From Marinomonas communis (GTDB taxonomy: Bacteria > Pseudomonadota > Gammaproteobacteria > Pseudomonadales > Marinomonadaceae): DNA of 64,000 nt. The DNA is taken from NCBI RefSeq assembly GCF_004363305.1, contig NZ_SNZA01000001.1:708902-772901 (forward strand), in the 5' to 3' direction. This document shows positions 10,146 through 18,784 of this stretch, one piece after another. Position 1 is the first letter of the stretch. The number at the start of each line of letters is the position of its first letter. Made by a program: the position numbers and the translations under genes. The notes under the pieces were generated by a model. It made no database searches. It was not told where the DNA came from and saw only the letters and a program-made list of their open reading frames with translations.

Positions 10146-10955
10146 ATGAAAGTAGTATCCTTCAACATCAACGGATTGCGCGCTCGCCCGCATCAGATTG
10201 AGGCGCTCATAGCCACACAGCAGCCAGATATCATTGGTTTGCAAGAAATCAAAGTTCATGATGAAGCATTTCCCCACGAAATTCCTGAATCCGTTGGCTA
10301 CCATGCGTATCACTTTGGTCAAAAGTCGCACTACGGCGTCGCTATTTTTAGTAAGCAGGCTGCAACAAAAGTGGAATATGGATTCCCTACTGATGATGAA
10401 GACGCTCAACGCCGTATGATCATCGCCACTTTTGACACAGAGTCTGGGCCTTTAAAAGTGATCAATGGCTATTTCCCTCAGGGTGAAAATAGAGATCACG
10501 AGACGAAGTTCCCAGCGAAGCGAAAGTTCTACCAAGACCTTATGAATTATCTGGCGCAACACTCTGCAGATGAGCAGATCGTTGTCATGGGGGACTTTAA
10601 TATTTCGGCACAAGATCTAGATATTGGTATTGGCGAGCAAAATGCGAAGCGTTGGTTGAGAACGGGAAAATGTAGCTTTTTGCCAGAAGAACGAGAGTGG
10701 TTTGACAAGCTGCTAGATTGGGGACTTGTCGACACCTACCGTCATCAAAACCCAACCGACAACTCGTTGTTTAGTTGGTTTGATTACCGTTCAAAAGGCT
10801 TTGATGACACGCCAAAGAGAGGCCTACGCATTGATGGTGTACTAGCAACAGAGCCGTTGATGGAGCGACTTGTAGCAACAGGCATCGACTATCAAATACG
10901 CGGTTTAGAAAAGCCATCCGACCACGCACCAATTTGGGCTGAATTTTCGCTTTAA
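10146..10955 (+). CDS. xthA: Exodeoxyribonuclease III / AP endonuclease
   Basis: Mg-dependent AP endonuclease and 3'-5' exonuclease of base-excision repair. It has 269 residues (E. coli 268). Catalytic residues of the exonuclease-endonuclease-phosphatase fold are visible: Glu34 in LQEIK, Asp150 and Asn152 in GDFNIS, Asp230 in LRIDGV, and Asp259-His260 in the C-terminal SDHAP. The start at ATG 10146 gives the canonical [14 protein letters not shown]. It diverges from gor, which makes an oxidative-stress context plausible, but this is inference. Confidence 0.96.
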   Translation: MKVVSFNINGLRARPHQIEALIATQQPDIIGLQEIKVHDEAFPHEIPESVGYHAYHFGQKSHYGVAIFSKQAATKVEYGFPTDDEDAQRRMIIATFDTESGPLKVINGYFPQGENRDHETKFPAKRKFYQDLMNYLAQHSADEQIVVMGDFNISAQDLDIGIGEQNAKRWLRTGKCSFLPEEREWFDKLLDWGLVDTYRHQNPTDNSLFSWFDYRSKGFDDTPKRGLRIDGVLATEPLMERLVATGIDYQIRGLEKPSDHAPIWAEFSL

Positions 10956-11033
10956 AGGTTATTTTTTAACCACACCTTATGGAACAAGATGAAGACTATT
11001 CTGGTTTGATTTTTACGTTCAATACCCCCAGTC

Positions 11034-11042
11034 TTATCCACA
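11034..11042 (+). other. Isolated DnaA-box-like 9-mer
   Basis: TTATCCACA matches the consensus DnaA box exactly, but it stands alone. There is no second box, AT-rich unwinding region or replication gene nearby, so an origin is not claimed. It could be titrating or coincidental. Confidence 0.3.
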
Positions 11043-11066
11043 GTGGATGTGGATTATTTATTTTAG

Positions 11067-11098
11067 AATGAGTATTTGTTATAAAACCAATACTCATT
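11067..11098 (+). promoter_or_regulatory. Inverted-repeat operator of the ArsR-family repressor
   Basis: A perfect 10-bp inverted repeat, AATGAGTATT / AATACTCATT, is separated by a 12-bp AT-rich spacer and ends 35 bp before the repressor's start codon. ArsR/SmtB repressors typically bind such imperfect or perfect palindromes over their own promoter, so autoregulation is likely. The binding itself is inferred. Confidence 0.65.
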
Positions 11099-11133
11099 CG
11101 CATCTATCCCTATAACAACAGAACGAACACACC

Positions 11134-11445
11134 ATGCAACAGACTGAAATTGAAATTAAAGACATGCTTGCGCGTGCCAGTGAAGCGTCGGTTTTCCTGA
11201 AAGCACTCAGTAATGAAAACCGTCTCATTATTCTATGTAACCTGTTACAAGACGAACTATCGGTAGGTGCCTTAAATGAGCGTGTTTTGCTTAGCCAATC
11301 AGCGCTATCGCAACACCTTGCTGTATTACGTAAAGATGGCCTAGTCACAACTCGACGAGACTCTCAAACGATCTTTTACTCGATTGCAGACCCGAGAGTA
11401 AAAGAATTAATCCAAACCCTTCACGATCTTTTCTGCGCGGACTAA
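11134..11445 (+). CDS. ArsR/SmtB-family repressor, BigR/SqrR/YgaV-like persulfide sensor
   Basis: A 103-residue winged-helix repressor with recognition region LSQSALSQHLAVLRKDGLV. It lacks the metal-binding motif of ArsR or SmtB. Instead it has exactly two cysteines, Cys35 (LIILCNLL) and Cys101 (HDLFCAD), 66 residues apart. That is the position and spacing of the redox pair in BigR and SqrR, which form a polysulfide bridge in response to sulfide or persulfide. I therefore infer reactive-sulfur sensing rather than metal sensing. A perfect palindromic operator lies just upstream. No sulfide-oxidation gene (sqr, blh/pdo) is adjacent, so its targets besides itself are elsewhere. Its 3' end overlaps the convergent hydrolase gene by 4 nt. 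Confidence 0.8.
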   Translation: MQQTEIEIKDMLARASEASVFLKALSNENRLIILCNLLQDELSVGALNERVLLSQSALSQHLAVLRKDGLVTTRRDSQTIFYSIADPRVKELIQTLHDLFCAD

Positions 11446-12131
11446 CAAAAGAACCCATTGATTTTGTTGGCCACCCACTTTGGCTGCTCAAGCGGAAGCA
11501 TATGTCCGCTTTGAGCCACCACATTGACATCTACCTGCTTCAATTCAGACAGCTGCTTAAGCCGTTCTCCCGTGACAAATTGATCCGCTAAACCTGCCAA
11601 CACCAGCCATTTAGCCTGTGACATTGAAATCGCTTCAAAATTATCTCGACGTTCGAGTGTTGCCTTTAGCTGAGCGATCAGTACTTCCTCCCCTAAAGCA
11701 CTGTCCATGGCGATGATTGTGTCCAACAGTTCATCTTGGTTTGGGTGTTCAGACCAAAGCATTTGCCTGGCCTTCTTCATTGGCAATCCGTTGTAGCCCA
11801 CTTTTAGCACCCAATCTAACGCTTGCTGGCGCTGTGCCTTTTCCACGTCAGGAAGACGGTTCCCCACATTAGACATCAGCATCGCAGACTTAATTCTATT
11901 AGGCTCAACTCTGGCGATCTCTGTTAGCAAATACCCCCCTAATGAAAAGCCGATTAAGTGCGATGACTCAGGAGGAAGAATTCTTAATACTCCCTCCACC
12001 ATTTTCTCTAGGGTCTCTTCTACAGGCAGAACAATCGGATGAAGCCGTATAGAGGAGTGAAGTAGTGGCTTAATCCACTGCCAAAGCCTCTCATCGCACA
12101 TAGTGCCAGGCAAACAATAAACATCAGTCAT
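11442..12131 (-). CDS. Alpha/beta hydrolase
   Basis: A roughly 229-residue single-domain alpha/beta hydrolase. It begins VYCLPGTMCDERLW (oxyanion-hole region), has a nucleophile elbow GFSLGG, an acid region near LAGLADQFV and the catalytic His in AQSGHMLPLEQP. The substrate is unknown. I start it at ATG 12131, one base after the ligase stop codon (TAGTATG), which suggests coupling with the upstream ligase gene. A TTG at 12155 with an AAGG site is an alternative that would add 8 residues. It converges on the ArsR-family gene, and the 3' ends overlap by 4 nt. Confidence 0.8.
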   Translation of the reverse strand: MTDVYCLPGTMCDERLWQWIKPLLHSSIRLHPIVLPVEETLEKMVEGVLRILPPESSHLIGFSLGGYLLTEIARVEPNRIKSAMLMSNVGNRLPDVEKAQRQQALDWVLKVGYNGLPMKKARQMLWSEHPNQDELLDTIIAMDSALGEEVLIAQLKATLERRDNFEAISMSQAKWLVLAGLADQFVTGERLKQLSELKQVDVNVVAQSGHMLPLEQPKWVANKINGFFC

Positions 12132-12132
12132 A

Positions 12133-12972
12133 CTATTGAGGGACTCTAAATTCAAAAGGACCTTGTCTTATCCGCTGGTAGCTTGCAAAACGAGGCAAGC
12201 CCGTGGACGTAAGACCTTGGTAACGAAACGTAATAAATACACCTATTTCTGGTGGCTGTGCACGCTCTTGATCTGAAAAGCCAGTACCAATTTTAAAACG
12301 TTTGCCATCGGCTAACTCAACCAACAGTGCACCGAGCTGACCAGAATATTTCCCCTGCCCTGGCACATGGTCAACCACTTTGGCTTCTGCATCTTGGTAC
12401 TTTTTCACTTTCAGCAGTGCATCAGATCGCCCTGAACGAAAAAGCGCTGTTTTCCTATGCAACATAAGACCTTCAGCCCCTAACGCCACCATAGCGTCCA
12501 ACTGGTCGTAGAGTTGCTCAGCTGAATCAACAGTGAATTGATCGACTGCTTGAATATAAGCGCTATCTGAATCGCTCACCAATGCTTGATAACGTTTTAC
12601 CCTTTGTTCAAACGTTGAGAAATTATCTGGCGCATCAAACACCATGTAGCGGATCTCTCGCCATTGCTCATGATTTGGAATGGTATCTAGCACTGTATTT
12701 TGAACCGCGCCAAATTGATTTCTTCCCGCCCACAATTCGCCGTCTAACCAAACTTTTGGCCAACCTGACACAAACCAGTCGGGGGGATTAAGCTTTTGCC
12801 CTTGACGAGTTCGTAAAGCTTCGCCATCCCAGATACCCCGTATACCATCCAGTTTTTCACTCACTAGATAGTCTTGTACATTCTCACCATCATATCGGGT
12901 TGCAAGCTGCACTTCCTGAGCATTAGCCGACGTAAAAAACGCAAATAACCACGTAGCGACACACAATTTCAT
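12133..12972 (-). CDS. Periplasmic ATP-dependent DNA ligase (LigE type)
   Basis: A minimal ATP-dependent DNA ligase with a Sec signal peptide (MKLCVATWLFAFFTSANA), predicted to work in the periplasm. The nucleotidyltransferase motifs are visible: KLDGIRG with nucleophile Lys40, WLDGELWAGR (motif III), GAEGLMLH (motif IV) and LLKVKKY (motif V). A short OB-like C-terminal domain follows. There is no BRCT or zinc domain. The start at 12972 is supported by AGGAGG four bases upstream; an in-frame ATG at 13014 would bury the signal peptide. Such ligases have been linked to extracellular DNA or natural competence in other proteobacteria (general knowledge). Here it is next to a hydrolase and no competence gene. 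Confidence 0.88.
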   Translation of the reverse strand: MKLCVATWLFAFFTSANAQEVQLATRYDGENVQDYLVSEKLDGIRGIWDGEALRTRQGQKLNPPDWFVSGWPKVWLDGELWAGRNQFGAVQNTVLDTIPNHEQWREIRYMVFDAPDNFSTFEQRVKRYQALVSDSDSAYIQAVDQFTVDSAEQLYDQLDAMVALGAEGLMLHRKTALFRSGRSDALLKVKKYQDAEAKVVDHVPGQGKYSGQLGALLVELADGKRFKIGTGFSDQERAQPPEIGVFITFRYQGLTSTGLPRFASYQRIRQGPFEFRVPQ

Positions 12973-13000
12973 AAGACCTCCTTGTCTTGTTACAGTGCCC

Positions 13001-13032
13001 AAAAAAAAGCCCAAGCATTAAGCTTGGGCTTT
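13001..13032 (-). terminator. Rho-independent terminator of htpG
   Basis: The stem AGCCCAAGC / GCTTGGGCT is followed on the minus strand by eight T residues, 15 bp past the htpG stop. Confidence 0.92.
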
Positions 13033-13046
13033 CTGAACAGACCTGA

Positions 13047-14966
13047 TTAGTTCGACATTTGAACAATCAGTTTATTCATACGAGAAACAAACGTCGCGGG
13101 GTCATCCAATTGACCGCCTTCTGCTAGCGTTGCTTGTTCGTATAGAAGCCAAGCCATGTCTGCAAAGCGATCTTCATCTGACTCTGCATCCATTTTTTGA
13201 ACAATTGGGTGATCAGGGTTCACTTCCAATGATGGCTTAGATTCTGGCAGCTGTTGACCTGCTTGCTCCAATAAACGACGCATCTGTAGACCCATGTCAA
13301 ACTCTCCTACCACTAGACATGCTGGTGAGTTTGTTAAACGGTCTGTGCTGTTCACTGATGTTACTTTTTCTTCCAGAACAGACTTCATACGATCTAGCAA
13401 TGGCTTGATTTGCTCAGCCTTCTGCTCTTTCTCTTTTTTCTGCTCTTCAGATTCTTCTACTTCAATGTCTAGCTTGCCTTTGGTCACGTCTTGGAAAGAC
13501 TTACCATCGAACTCACGCAGTGAAGACATCATCCATTCGTCGATGCGATCACTTAGCAGCAATACTTCATAGCCTTTCTTACGAAGCACTTCTAGATGCG
13601 GGCTGTTTTTCGCTGTGTTGTGATTCTCAGCGTAGATGTAGTAGATCTTGTCTTGGCCTTCTGCCATACGCTCTACATAGTCTTTTAGAGACTCAGTTTG
13701 CGCAGCATTGTCTGTATGCGTTGTACTAAAGCGTAATAGCTCAGCAATCTTATCTTTGTTACCAAAATCATCTGCTGGACCTTCTTTAAGCACGTTACCG
13801 AACTCATCCCAGAACTTCTGGTATGTTTCTGCATCGTTTTTCGCCATTTTCGAAAGCATGTCTAGCACACGTTTAGTCAATGCAGAACGCATCGAGTCAA
13901 CCGCGTTATCGTTTTGAAGAATCTCACGGGATACGTTCAAAGACAGATCATTTGAGTCGATCACACCTTTTACGAAACGCATGTATGGAGGCAGGAAGGC
14001 TTCCGCATCATCCATAATGAATACGCGCTGAACGTATAGCTTCAAACCACGCAACATATCGCGGTTCCAGAGGTCTTGCGGCGCTTTGGCAGGAATGTAA
14101 AGTAGGCTTGTGTATTCAAGCTTACCTTCAACCTTGTTGTGCGACCATTTTAGTGGCTCTTGGTAATCGTGAGATACGTGCTTGTAGAATTCTTTGTATT
14201 CTTCGTCGCTTACTTCGTTACGAGGACGCGTCCAAAGCGCCTTAGCAGAGTTAACCGCTTCCCACGTAGGTTCCGCATCACTGACTTCTTTAACGTTGCC
14301 TTCTTCATCGTACTCAGGCATTGGTACTTTAAGCATTTCAACAGGAATCGAAATGTGGTCAGAGTATTTTGAAACAAGTGAACGTAAGCGCCAGTTGTCA
14401 GCAAATTCTTTGCCATCTTCTTTTAGGTGTAAGGTGATACTGGTACCACGAGATGTTTTGTCGATCGCTTCGATCGTAAATTCGCCAGTACCTTCTGATT
14501 CCCAGCGAACCGCTTCATCGCTGCCAGCACGGCGTGTTTCAACGGTTACTTTATCCGCTACGATAAACGCAGAGTAAAAGCCCACACCGAATTGACCAAT
14601 CAGTTGGCTGTCTTTCTTCTGATCACCACTTAGCTGTTCAAGGAACTGAGCGGTGCCTGATTTTGCAATAGTACCTAGGTTTGAGATCGCTTCATCGCGG
14701 CTCATACCAATACCGTTGTCATCGATAGTGATCGTGCCAGCATCTGCGTCAAAGCCAATGCGTACACGTAGATTTGGATCGTCTGACAATAGATCTGCGT
14801 TAGATACTGCCTCGAAACGTAGTTTGTCTACAGCGTCTGATGCGTTAGAGATCAACTCGCGTAGAAAGATTTCTTTGTTTGAATACAAAGAGTGGATCAT
14901 TAAATGAAGCAGTTGTTTTACTTCAGTTTGAAATCCTAAGGTTTCTTTTTGAGTTTCAGTTGTCAT
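13047..14966 (-). CDS. htpG: Chaperone protein HtpG (Hsp90)
   Basis: ATP-dependent cytosolic Hsp90 chaperone of about 639 residues. The N-terminal GHKL ATPase has [22 protein letters not shown] and [14 protein letters not shown]. The middle domain includes LNVSREILQ, and the C-terminal dimerisation domain ends at KLIVQMSN. The true start is ATG 14966 ([15 protein letters not shown], the family N-terminus) behind a GGAG site; the upstream in-frame extension is not conserved. A consensus sigma-32 promoter precedes it and a strong terminator follows, so it is a monocistronic heat-shock gene. Confidence 0.97.
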   Translation of the reverse strand: MTTETQKETLGFQTEVKQLLHLMIHSLYSNKEIFLRELISNASDAVDKLRFEAVSNADLLSDDPNLRVRIGFDADAGTITIDDNGIGMSRDEAISNLGTIAKSGTAQFLEQLSGDQKKDSQLIGQFGVGFYSAFIVADKVTVETRRAGSDEAVRWESEGTGEFTIEAIDKTSRGTSITLHLKEDGKEFADNWRLRSLVSKYSDHISIPVEMLKVPMPEYDEEGNVKEVSDAEPTWEAVNSAKALWTRPRNEVSDEEYKEFYKHVSHDYQEPLKWSHNKVEGKLEYTSLLYIPAKAPQDLWNRDMLRGLKLYVQRVFIMDDAEAFLPPYMRFVKGVIDSNDLSLNVSREILQNDNAVDSMRSALTKRVLDMLSKMAKNDAETYQKFWDEFGNVLKEGPADDFGNKDKIAELLRFSTTHTDNAAQTESLKDYVERMAEGQDKIYYIYAENHNTAKNSPHLEVLRKKGYEVLLLSDRIDEWMMSSLREFDGKSFQDVTKGKLDIEVEESEEQKKEKEQKAEQIKPLLDRMKSVLEEKVTSVNSTDRLTNSPACLVVGEFDMGLQMRRLLEQAGQQLPESKPSLEVNPDHPIVQKMDAESDEDRFADMAWLLYEQATLAEGGQLDDPATFVSRMNKLIVQMSN

Positions 14967-15029
14967 GTTTCTCCATGCTCCTTCGTTACAACACACGCGC
15001 AAACGCGCTTAACTTTATGATGTTTAACG

Positions 15030-15057
15030 ATATGGAGGCATGGAAAAATAATTCAAG
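15030..15057 (-). promoter_or_regulatory. Sigma-32 heat-shock promoter of htpG
   Basis: On the minus strand a -35 CTTGAAT (15057-15051) and a -10 CTCCATAT (15037-15030) are separated by 13 bp. This closely matches the RpoH consensus (CTTGAAA, 13-15 bp, CCCCATNT). It lies 63 bp upstream of the htpG start. Confidence 0.82.
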
Positions 15058-15064
15058 GCAAAAA

Positions 15065-15766
15065 TTAGCGTTTATGAATAATTGTAAAACCATCGCCGAT
15101 AGGAAGCAGGCTAGAATCGACTTCTTGGTCTTGATGTACGCGGTCATTTAATTCACGTACGATGCGCGTATCTTTGTCATCAAATGACTCGTCCGCTACA
15201 TTGCCCCACCATAGGGTATTATCAATCACCATACAGCCACCTTGGCGTAGCAACTGTTTCCCCATGTCGTAGTAAGCCAGTAAATTGGCTTTGTCGGCAT
15301 CAACAAAGATAAAGTCAAAAGTACCCTTTTGGTCTTTTAACAATTCTTCCATGGACGCTTTTGCGTCACAGCAGCGAGTTTCCACTTGTTCAGAGAGACC
15401 TGCCATTTCGATGTGCTTATTCGCAATATCGAGCCACATTTGTTTTTTATCAAATGCCAGAAGTTTTGCATCTTTCGCAAGTTTTAACCCCATCGAAATG
15501 GTGCTATAACCCGTAAACACACCCACTTCTAGAACCTTTTTAGGGTTCTGCATAGCAATGAGCAGGCCTAAAAACTGGCCAACTTCAGGAGAAAGCGCCA
15601 TTCGCGCCATATGATATTGAGCCGTCTCGCGGCGCAGTGACTCAAGCACTTCATGCTCATTAACAGAGTGGTTGATCAAATAACTGTATAAGCGATCATC
15701 CACCTTCACCGTGCGATTTATCGGTGGATTATCATCTGACACTTGTTTTGGAAAATTAGGAAGCAT
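15065..15766 (-). CDS. Class I SAM-dependent O-methyltransferase (CCoAOMT-like)
   Basis: A roughly 233-residue methyltransferase of the catechol/caffeoyl-CoA O-methyltransferase family. SAM motif I is VLEVGVFTGYST. The metal and catalytic segment is FIFVDADKANLLAYYD, followed by VIDNTLWWGNV. The substrate cannot be told from sequence. The ATG at 15766 overlaps the stop of the upstream DUF599 gene by 11 nt; a GTG at 15787 is an alternative start. The two genes are probably co-transcribed. Confidence 0.85.
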   Translation of the reverse strand: MLPNFPKQVSDDNPPINRTVKVDDRLYSYLINHSVNEHEVLESLRRETAQYHMARMALSPEVGQFLGLLIAMQNPKKVLEVGVFTGYSTISMGLKLAKDAKLLAFDKKQMWLDIANKHIEMAGLSEQVETRCCDAKASMEELLKDQKGTFDFIFVDADKANLLAYYDMGKQLLRQGGCMVIDNTLWWGNVADESFDDKDTRIVRELNDRVHQDQEVDSSLLPIGDGFTIIHKR

Positions 15767-16487
15767 GGGATTTAATGACGAGTCCACGACTTAAGGTTTT
15801 AAAGGTTTTAGAACGAAATTCTCGGCGATACAAAACAGCGACGACCATAAGGCTTGTGGCCATACAGAAATAAGGTCCTAAGAACCAAGCGGAGAAAGCC
15901 ATAGCAAAGTAATAAGCTCTTAAACCATAGTTAAATTGGTTAGCAGCTAAGCTACATACTTTTGCCATGTGCATGGCGTACAACTCGCGCTCACTTTCCT
16001 CAATGCCTCGCTCGGTTGCTAATGGCGCACTGCCCACCAAGACTGAACAGAAGTTGTATTGACGCACTGACCAGGTGAACGTGAAAAACGCATAGACAAA
16101 TATCAGAACCAAAACGATGATTTTCAGTTCCCATTCTGTTTGGCTCATGGGTTCCAGAAAATAGAAGTCATTAATAATGCCCATTGCCTGTTCAGAATAA
16201 CTAAAGGCTGTAAAAAGGCCTGCGATAATTAACAAACTACTGGAAGCAAAAAACAAACTACTGCGTTCAAGGTTAGCCATAACTGAGGCATCGGCGATCC
16301 GATTATCTCGTCTTAATAGTCGAGACATCCAGGCCAGACGGAATTGATGCAGCACGCTCACCAAGCAGGTGCGACGCTTAGAGTTGTAGAGAGCATAAAA
16401 TGCATACCCCCACCAGCAGCCAAAAAAAACAATTAAAGTAATGATATTGATCGGTTCAAACAGCTGAGCAAGTGAATGCGGTTCCAT
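15756..16487 (-). CDS. DUF599-family inner-membrane protein
   Basis: An approximately 243-residue integral membrane protein with about four hydrophobic segments: IITLIVFFGCWWGYAF, SLLIIAGLFTAF, IIVLVLIFVYAFFTFTW and AWFLGPYFCMATSLMVVAVLY. Conserved DUF599 features include the RQYNFCSVLVG segment and NQFNYGLRAYYFA. The function is unknown. The start at 16487 (MEPHSLAQL) is preferred over an in-frame upstream codon. It overlaps the O-methyltransferase gene. Confidence 0.8.
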   Translation of the reverse strand: MEPHSLAQLFEPINIITLIVFFGCWWGYAFYALYNSKRRTCLVSVLHQFRLAWMSRLLRRDNRIADASVMANLERSSLFFASSSLLIIAGLFTAFSYSEQAMGIINDFYFLEPMSQTEWELKIIVLVLIFVYAFFTFTWSVRQYNFCSVLVGSAPLATERGIEESERELYAMHMAKVCSLAANQFNYGLRAYYFAMAFSAWFLGPYFCMATSLMVVAVLYRREFRSKTFKTLSRGLVIKSHAS

Positions 16488-16570
16488 GATGCTTAGATTA
16501 AGCCTTATCGAGTGATGGGGTAGTAACGCCATTATATCTGAATAAACATTAAAACCAGCCTAAGGGCATG

Positions 16571-16602
16571 ACTTTTTTTGTTATTTTTTTGAACAAAAAA
16601 AG
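16571..16602. repeat. AT-rich perfect inverted repeat
   Basis: The 11-bp arms CTTTTTTTGTT and AACAAAAAAAG surround a T-rich loop, in the gap between two divergent genes. It resembles a weak hairpin. No gene in the window ends toward it, so its role is unknown. Confidence 0.4.
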
Positions 16603-16671
16603 CTACTTCTAAAACATTCCAAACAGATAGTGAAATAAATTTGATCAATCGAGCAAAGTAAAAATTGACCA

Positions 16672-16701
16672 TTGTCATTTTTTACTTTTTCAGGCTATTC
16701 T
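16672..16701 (+). promoter_or_regulatory. Candidate sigma-70 promoter
   Basis: TTGTCA, an 18-bp spacer and TATTCT lie 30 bp before the start of the small secreted-protein gene. Spacing and hexamers are acceptable but not strong. Confidence 0.4.
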
Positions 16702-16730
16702 GATCAGCATGAACTTTTGAGGAAAGCCAC

Positions 16731-17030
16731 ATGATTCGCTTTTTACTGACAACATTGATCGTGCCGTTATTAGTGCTTTTCAGCATTAATATCAAAGCGA
16801 TGGATGAAGGTCAGAAAGAGGTACTTGTCAAAGGCGCACTTCTTGAAACGTCTTTTGAACTTCCTTCCGCAGAAACTTCTCCTGACTTTGACCACGCTCT
16901 ACTTCCGGCTTCTTATAGCCGTTTAGATATTGCATCTCAAGATCAGTTATTTGAAGAACCGTCAGCGCTGCCACTTGATCAAGTCAGCCCATTTTTTGGC
17001 CGCGCACCACCTTCGCAATCATTTTTCTAG
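16731..17030 (+). CDS. Small exported protein of unknown function
   Basis: A 99-residue protein with a clear N-terminal signal-like hydrophobic segment (MIRFLLTTLIVPLLVLFSINIKA). The rest is an acidic, Pro/Ser-rich, probably disordered mature region (LPSAETSPDFDHALLPASYS...) ending FFGRAPPSQSFF. I recognise no family. It is preceded by GAGGAAAG and a candidate promoter. It lies 45 bp upstream of the CBS-domain gene on the same strand and may share its transcript. Confidence 0.65.
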   Translation: MIRFLLTTLIVPLLVLFSINIKAMDEGQKEVLVKGALLETSFELPSAETSPDFDHALLPASYSRLDIASQDQLFEEPSALPLDQVSPFFGRAPPSQSFF

Positions 17031-17075
17031 AAAAGCTTTTACTTTAATTCTTAAAAATGATCGAGGTGACACCTT

Positions 17076-17669
17076 ATGAAAACACTTACGTACACCACTA
17101 CGAAAGATATTAACGACTTGTCTTGGCCAAACATCGAAGAGAATGTAGGCCTGTACACATCAGCTCTTCGTGTCTTTACCGACTTTAAAACGGTTAGTCC
17201 ACGCCTGATTGAGCCAACCGTTCGTGCAGATGTATTGGCTGATATCATGAAGAAAGAGCACGTGAGAATGAAACTGGTAGTCGACAGCCAAAACCACTTC
17301 TTGGGCGTTGTCAGTTTAGAAGACCTATCTGATGAAGCGTTCGTTAAACACGTCGCTGAAGGTTATGTTCGAAGCGAACTGCTTGCAATTGACTTGATGC
17401 GCTCCAAAGAAGACATCCTTGCGGTATCTTACAAATCACTAAGTAACAGCGATATTGAATCGTTAATCGTCAGTCAGAAGCACAATACTTACCAACACTT
17501 ATTGGTGGTTGATGAAAGCGATATGTCTATTCGTGGTTTGGTATCAGCGAACGATATTGTTAGACAATTAAAGTTAAACATTGATGTGGCAACGTCTACC
17601 AGCTTTGCCAAACTGAATGATATTTTGGAGCATGAATACGCGAACAGTAAACGTCTGCGAGTGGCGTAA
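17076..17669 (+). CDS. CBS-domain pair protein
   Basis: A 197-residue soluble protein built mostly of a CBS pair. The first repeat includes LADIMKKEHVRMKLVVDSQNHFLGVV, and the second includes YQHLLVVDESDMSIRGLVSANDIVRQL. CBS pairs usually bind adenosyl ligands and regulate another protein; no catalytic domain is attached. An AGGTGAC stretch precedes the start. A bidirectional terminator follows and separates it from convergent tusA. Confidence 0.8.
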   Translation: MKTLTYTTTKDINDLSWPNIEENVGLYTSALRVFTDFKTVSPRLIEPTVRADVLADIMKKEHVRMKLVVDSQNHFLGVVSLEDLSDEAFVKHVAEGYVRSELLAIDLMRSKEDILAVSYKSLSNSDIESLIVSQKHNTYQHLLVVDESDMSIRGLVSANDIVRQLKLNIDVATSTSFAKLNDILEHEYANSKRLRVA

Positions 17670-17699
17670 TTAGTGCCCTCTTTCGCTAAGCTCTCAATT

Positions 17700-17733
17700 A
17701 AAAAGGTCAGCTTTATTAGCTGACCTTTTTTTG
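17700..17733. terminator. Bidirectional rho-independent terminator
   Basis: The hairpin AAAAAGGTCAGCT...AGCTGACCTTTTTTT lies between the convergent CBS-protein and tusA genes. A and T tracts on both sides let it serve either strand. Confidence 0.9.
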
Positions 17734-17952
17734 TACCCAATAAAAATATAGCTCGCCATCTTGTTCAGAGGCTAAAAGAGGATGCCCAAGAAAATTACAG
17801 AACTTAGTAATATCTCGTTCTGTTGAAGGGTCCGTAGCAGTAATCTTTACAACTTCGCCAGGCTTCATTTTTCTAACAACCCCGTGCAGCATCATCACAG
17901 GTTCTGGGCAATATAGCCCTTGGGTGTCCAACTCGTGTTGGTAGTCAATCAC
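17716..17952 (-). CDS. tusA: Sulfur carrier protein TusA
   Basis: A 78-residue SirA/TusA-fold protein that relays persulfide sulfur, classically from IscS toward 2-thiouridine synthesis. The catalytic Cys15 lies in the hallmark LYCPEPVMML motif, followed by KPGEVVKITATDPST and the RDITKFC segment. Length and N-terminus match E. coli TusA (81). Its 3' end reaches into the shared terminator. The alpha/beta hydrolase gene upstream on the same strand is 9 bp away and may be co-transcribed. Confidence 0.9.
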   Translation of the reverse strand: MIDYQHELDTQGLYCPEPVMMLHGVVRKMKPGEVVKITATDPSTERDITKFCNFLGHPLLASEQDGELYFYWVQKKVS

Positions 17953-17961
17953 TATAACTCC

Positions 17962-18552
17962 TTATGAATTAGTGTCTTGGCTTGCAATAAAGTCTGCTGA
18001 AACCTTTGCTAATTCTTTAATTACCAAATCTTGTGATCGATTATAACGCTTTAGCACATTAAAATCGTGATCCGCCCCCTCAATCCAATGCAGATTCACA
18101 TTATTAGGTAAAGTCTGTCTTGCCACCCACTCGATTGCTCCCAAGCTATCCCGTGTTCCTTGACACACCAAGTAAGGAACAGCACCAGAACTCTGAAGAT
18201 TTTCTAGGCGATGCTTATCTTCTTTCTTCGCTGGGTAAAATGGAAAACCTAGGGCAACGCAAGCCTTTACATTATGGCTTTGACACAACTCGGCAATAAT
18301 CCTACTCCCCATGGATTTGCCAATTAAAACCACCGGCGCCTCTTTATCAATAGTATCACCTACTTCGGTCACTAATTTAGGTAAACGAGGTGGTGGTCGT
18401 TTCTTTCCTGTCTTCTCGATTTCCTGCATATAAGCCATTGTTATAGGGGTTACCGAGGTGTTTAAAAGGGCTTCTAACTCACGCTTAAAAACTTGTAAAA
18501 AGGCGCTCCCATGACCCGCACCAGAGCCATGTAATAAATAAACATTAGACAT
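17962..18552 (-). CDS. Alpha/beta-fold hydrolase (KANL3/Tex30-like, COG3571 type)
   Basis: A roughly 196-residue protein starting MSNVYLLHGSGAGHGSAF. It has a nucleophile elbow IGKSMGSR (Ser), a GTRDSLG acid region and a C-terminal GADHDFNVLK catalytic His-Asp segment. This small family is widespread and its substrates are unknown. I start it at 18552 because the upstream extension interrupts the usual VYLLHGSG N-terminus. It is divergent from ccoN and precedes tusA. Confidence 0.75.
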   Translation of the reverse strand: MSNVYLLHGSGAGHGSAFLQVFKRELEALLNTSVTPITMAYMQEIEKTGKKRPPPRLPKLVTEVGDTIDKEAPVVLIGKSMGSRIIAELCQSHNVKACVALGFPFYPAKKEDKHRLENLQSSGAVPYLVCQGTRDSLGAIEWVARQTLPNNVNLHWIEGADHDFNVLKRYNRSQDLVIKELAKVSADFIASQDTNS

Positions 18553-18784
18553 ATCGACTGAAAACGTTGCTCTGTGACAAGGAATGCCCACAAAGCAAAC
18601 GGCGCTCCTGTTCTTTGAAATGTGAAAAGACTTAGAATCAATTTCGCTAGTTTACCGCTGTTGGATTGTGAGGGAAAACCCAACTGCTACAACTCCTAGA
18701 GACGCAGCATACAGTCAACCTCGCACAAAAACAGCATTCTCGTTTAATCAGGTCTATCACTCAACGTGGTTTGTGGAAGAAACT

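Noticed and set aside
11034..11042. Replication origin suggested by a perfect DnaA box
   Set aside because: A single box with no cluster, unwinding region, dnaA or partition genes nearby.
14194..14577. 127-codon open frame opposite htpG
   Set aside because: Shadow of a highly conserved coding region; no ribosome site or family features.
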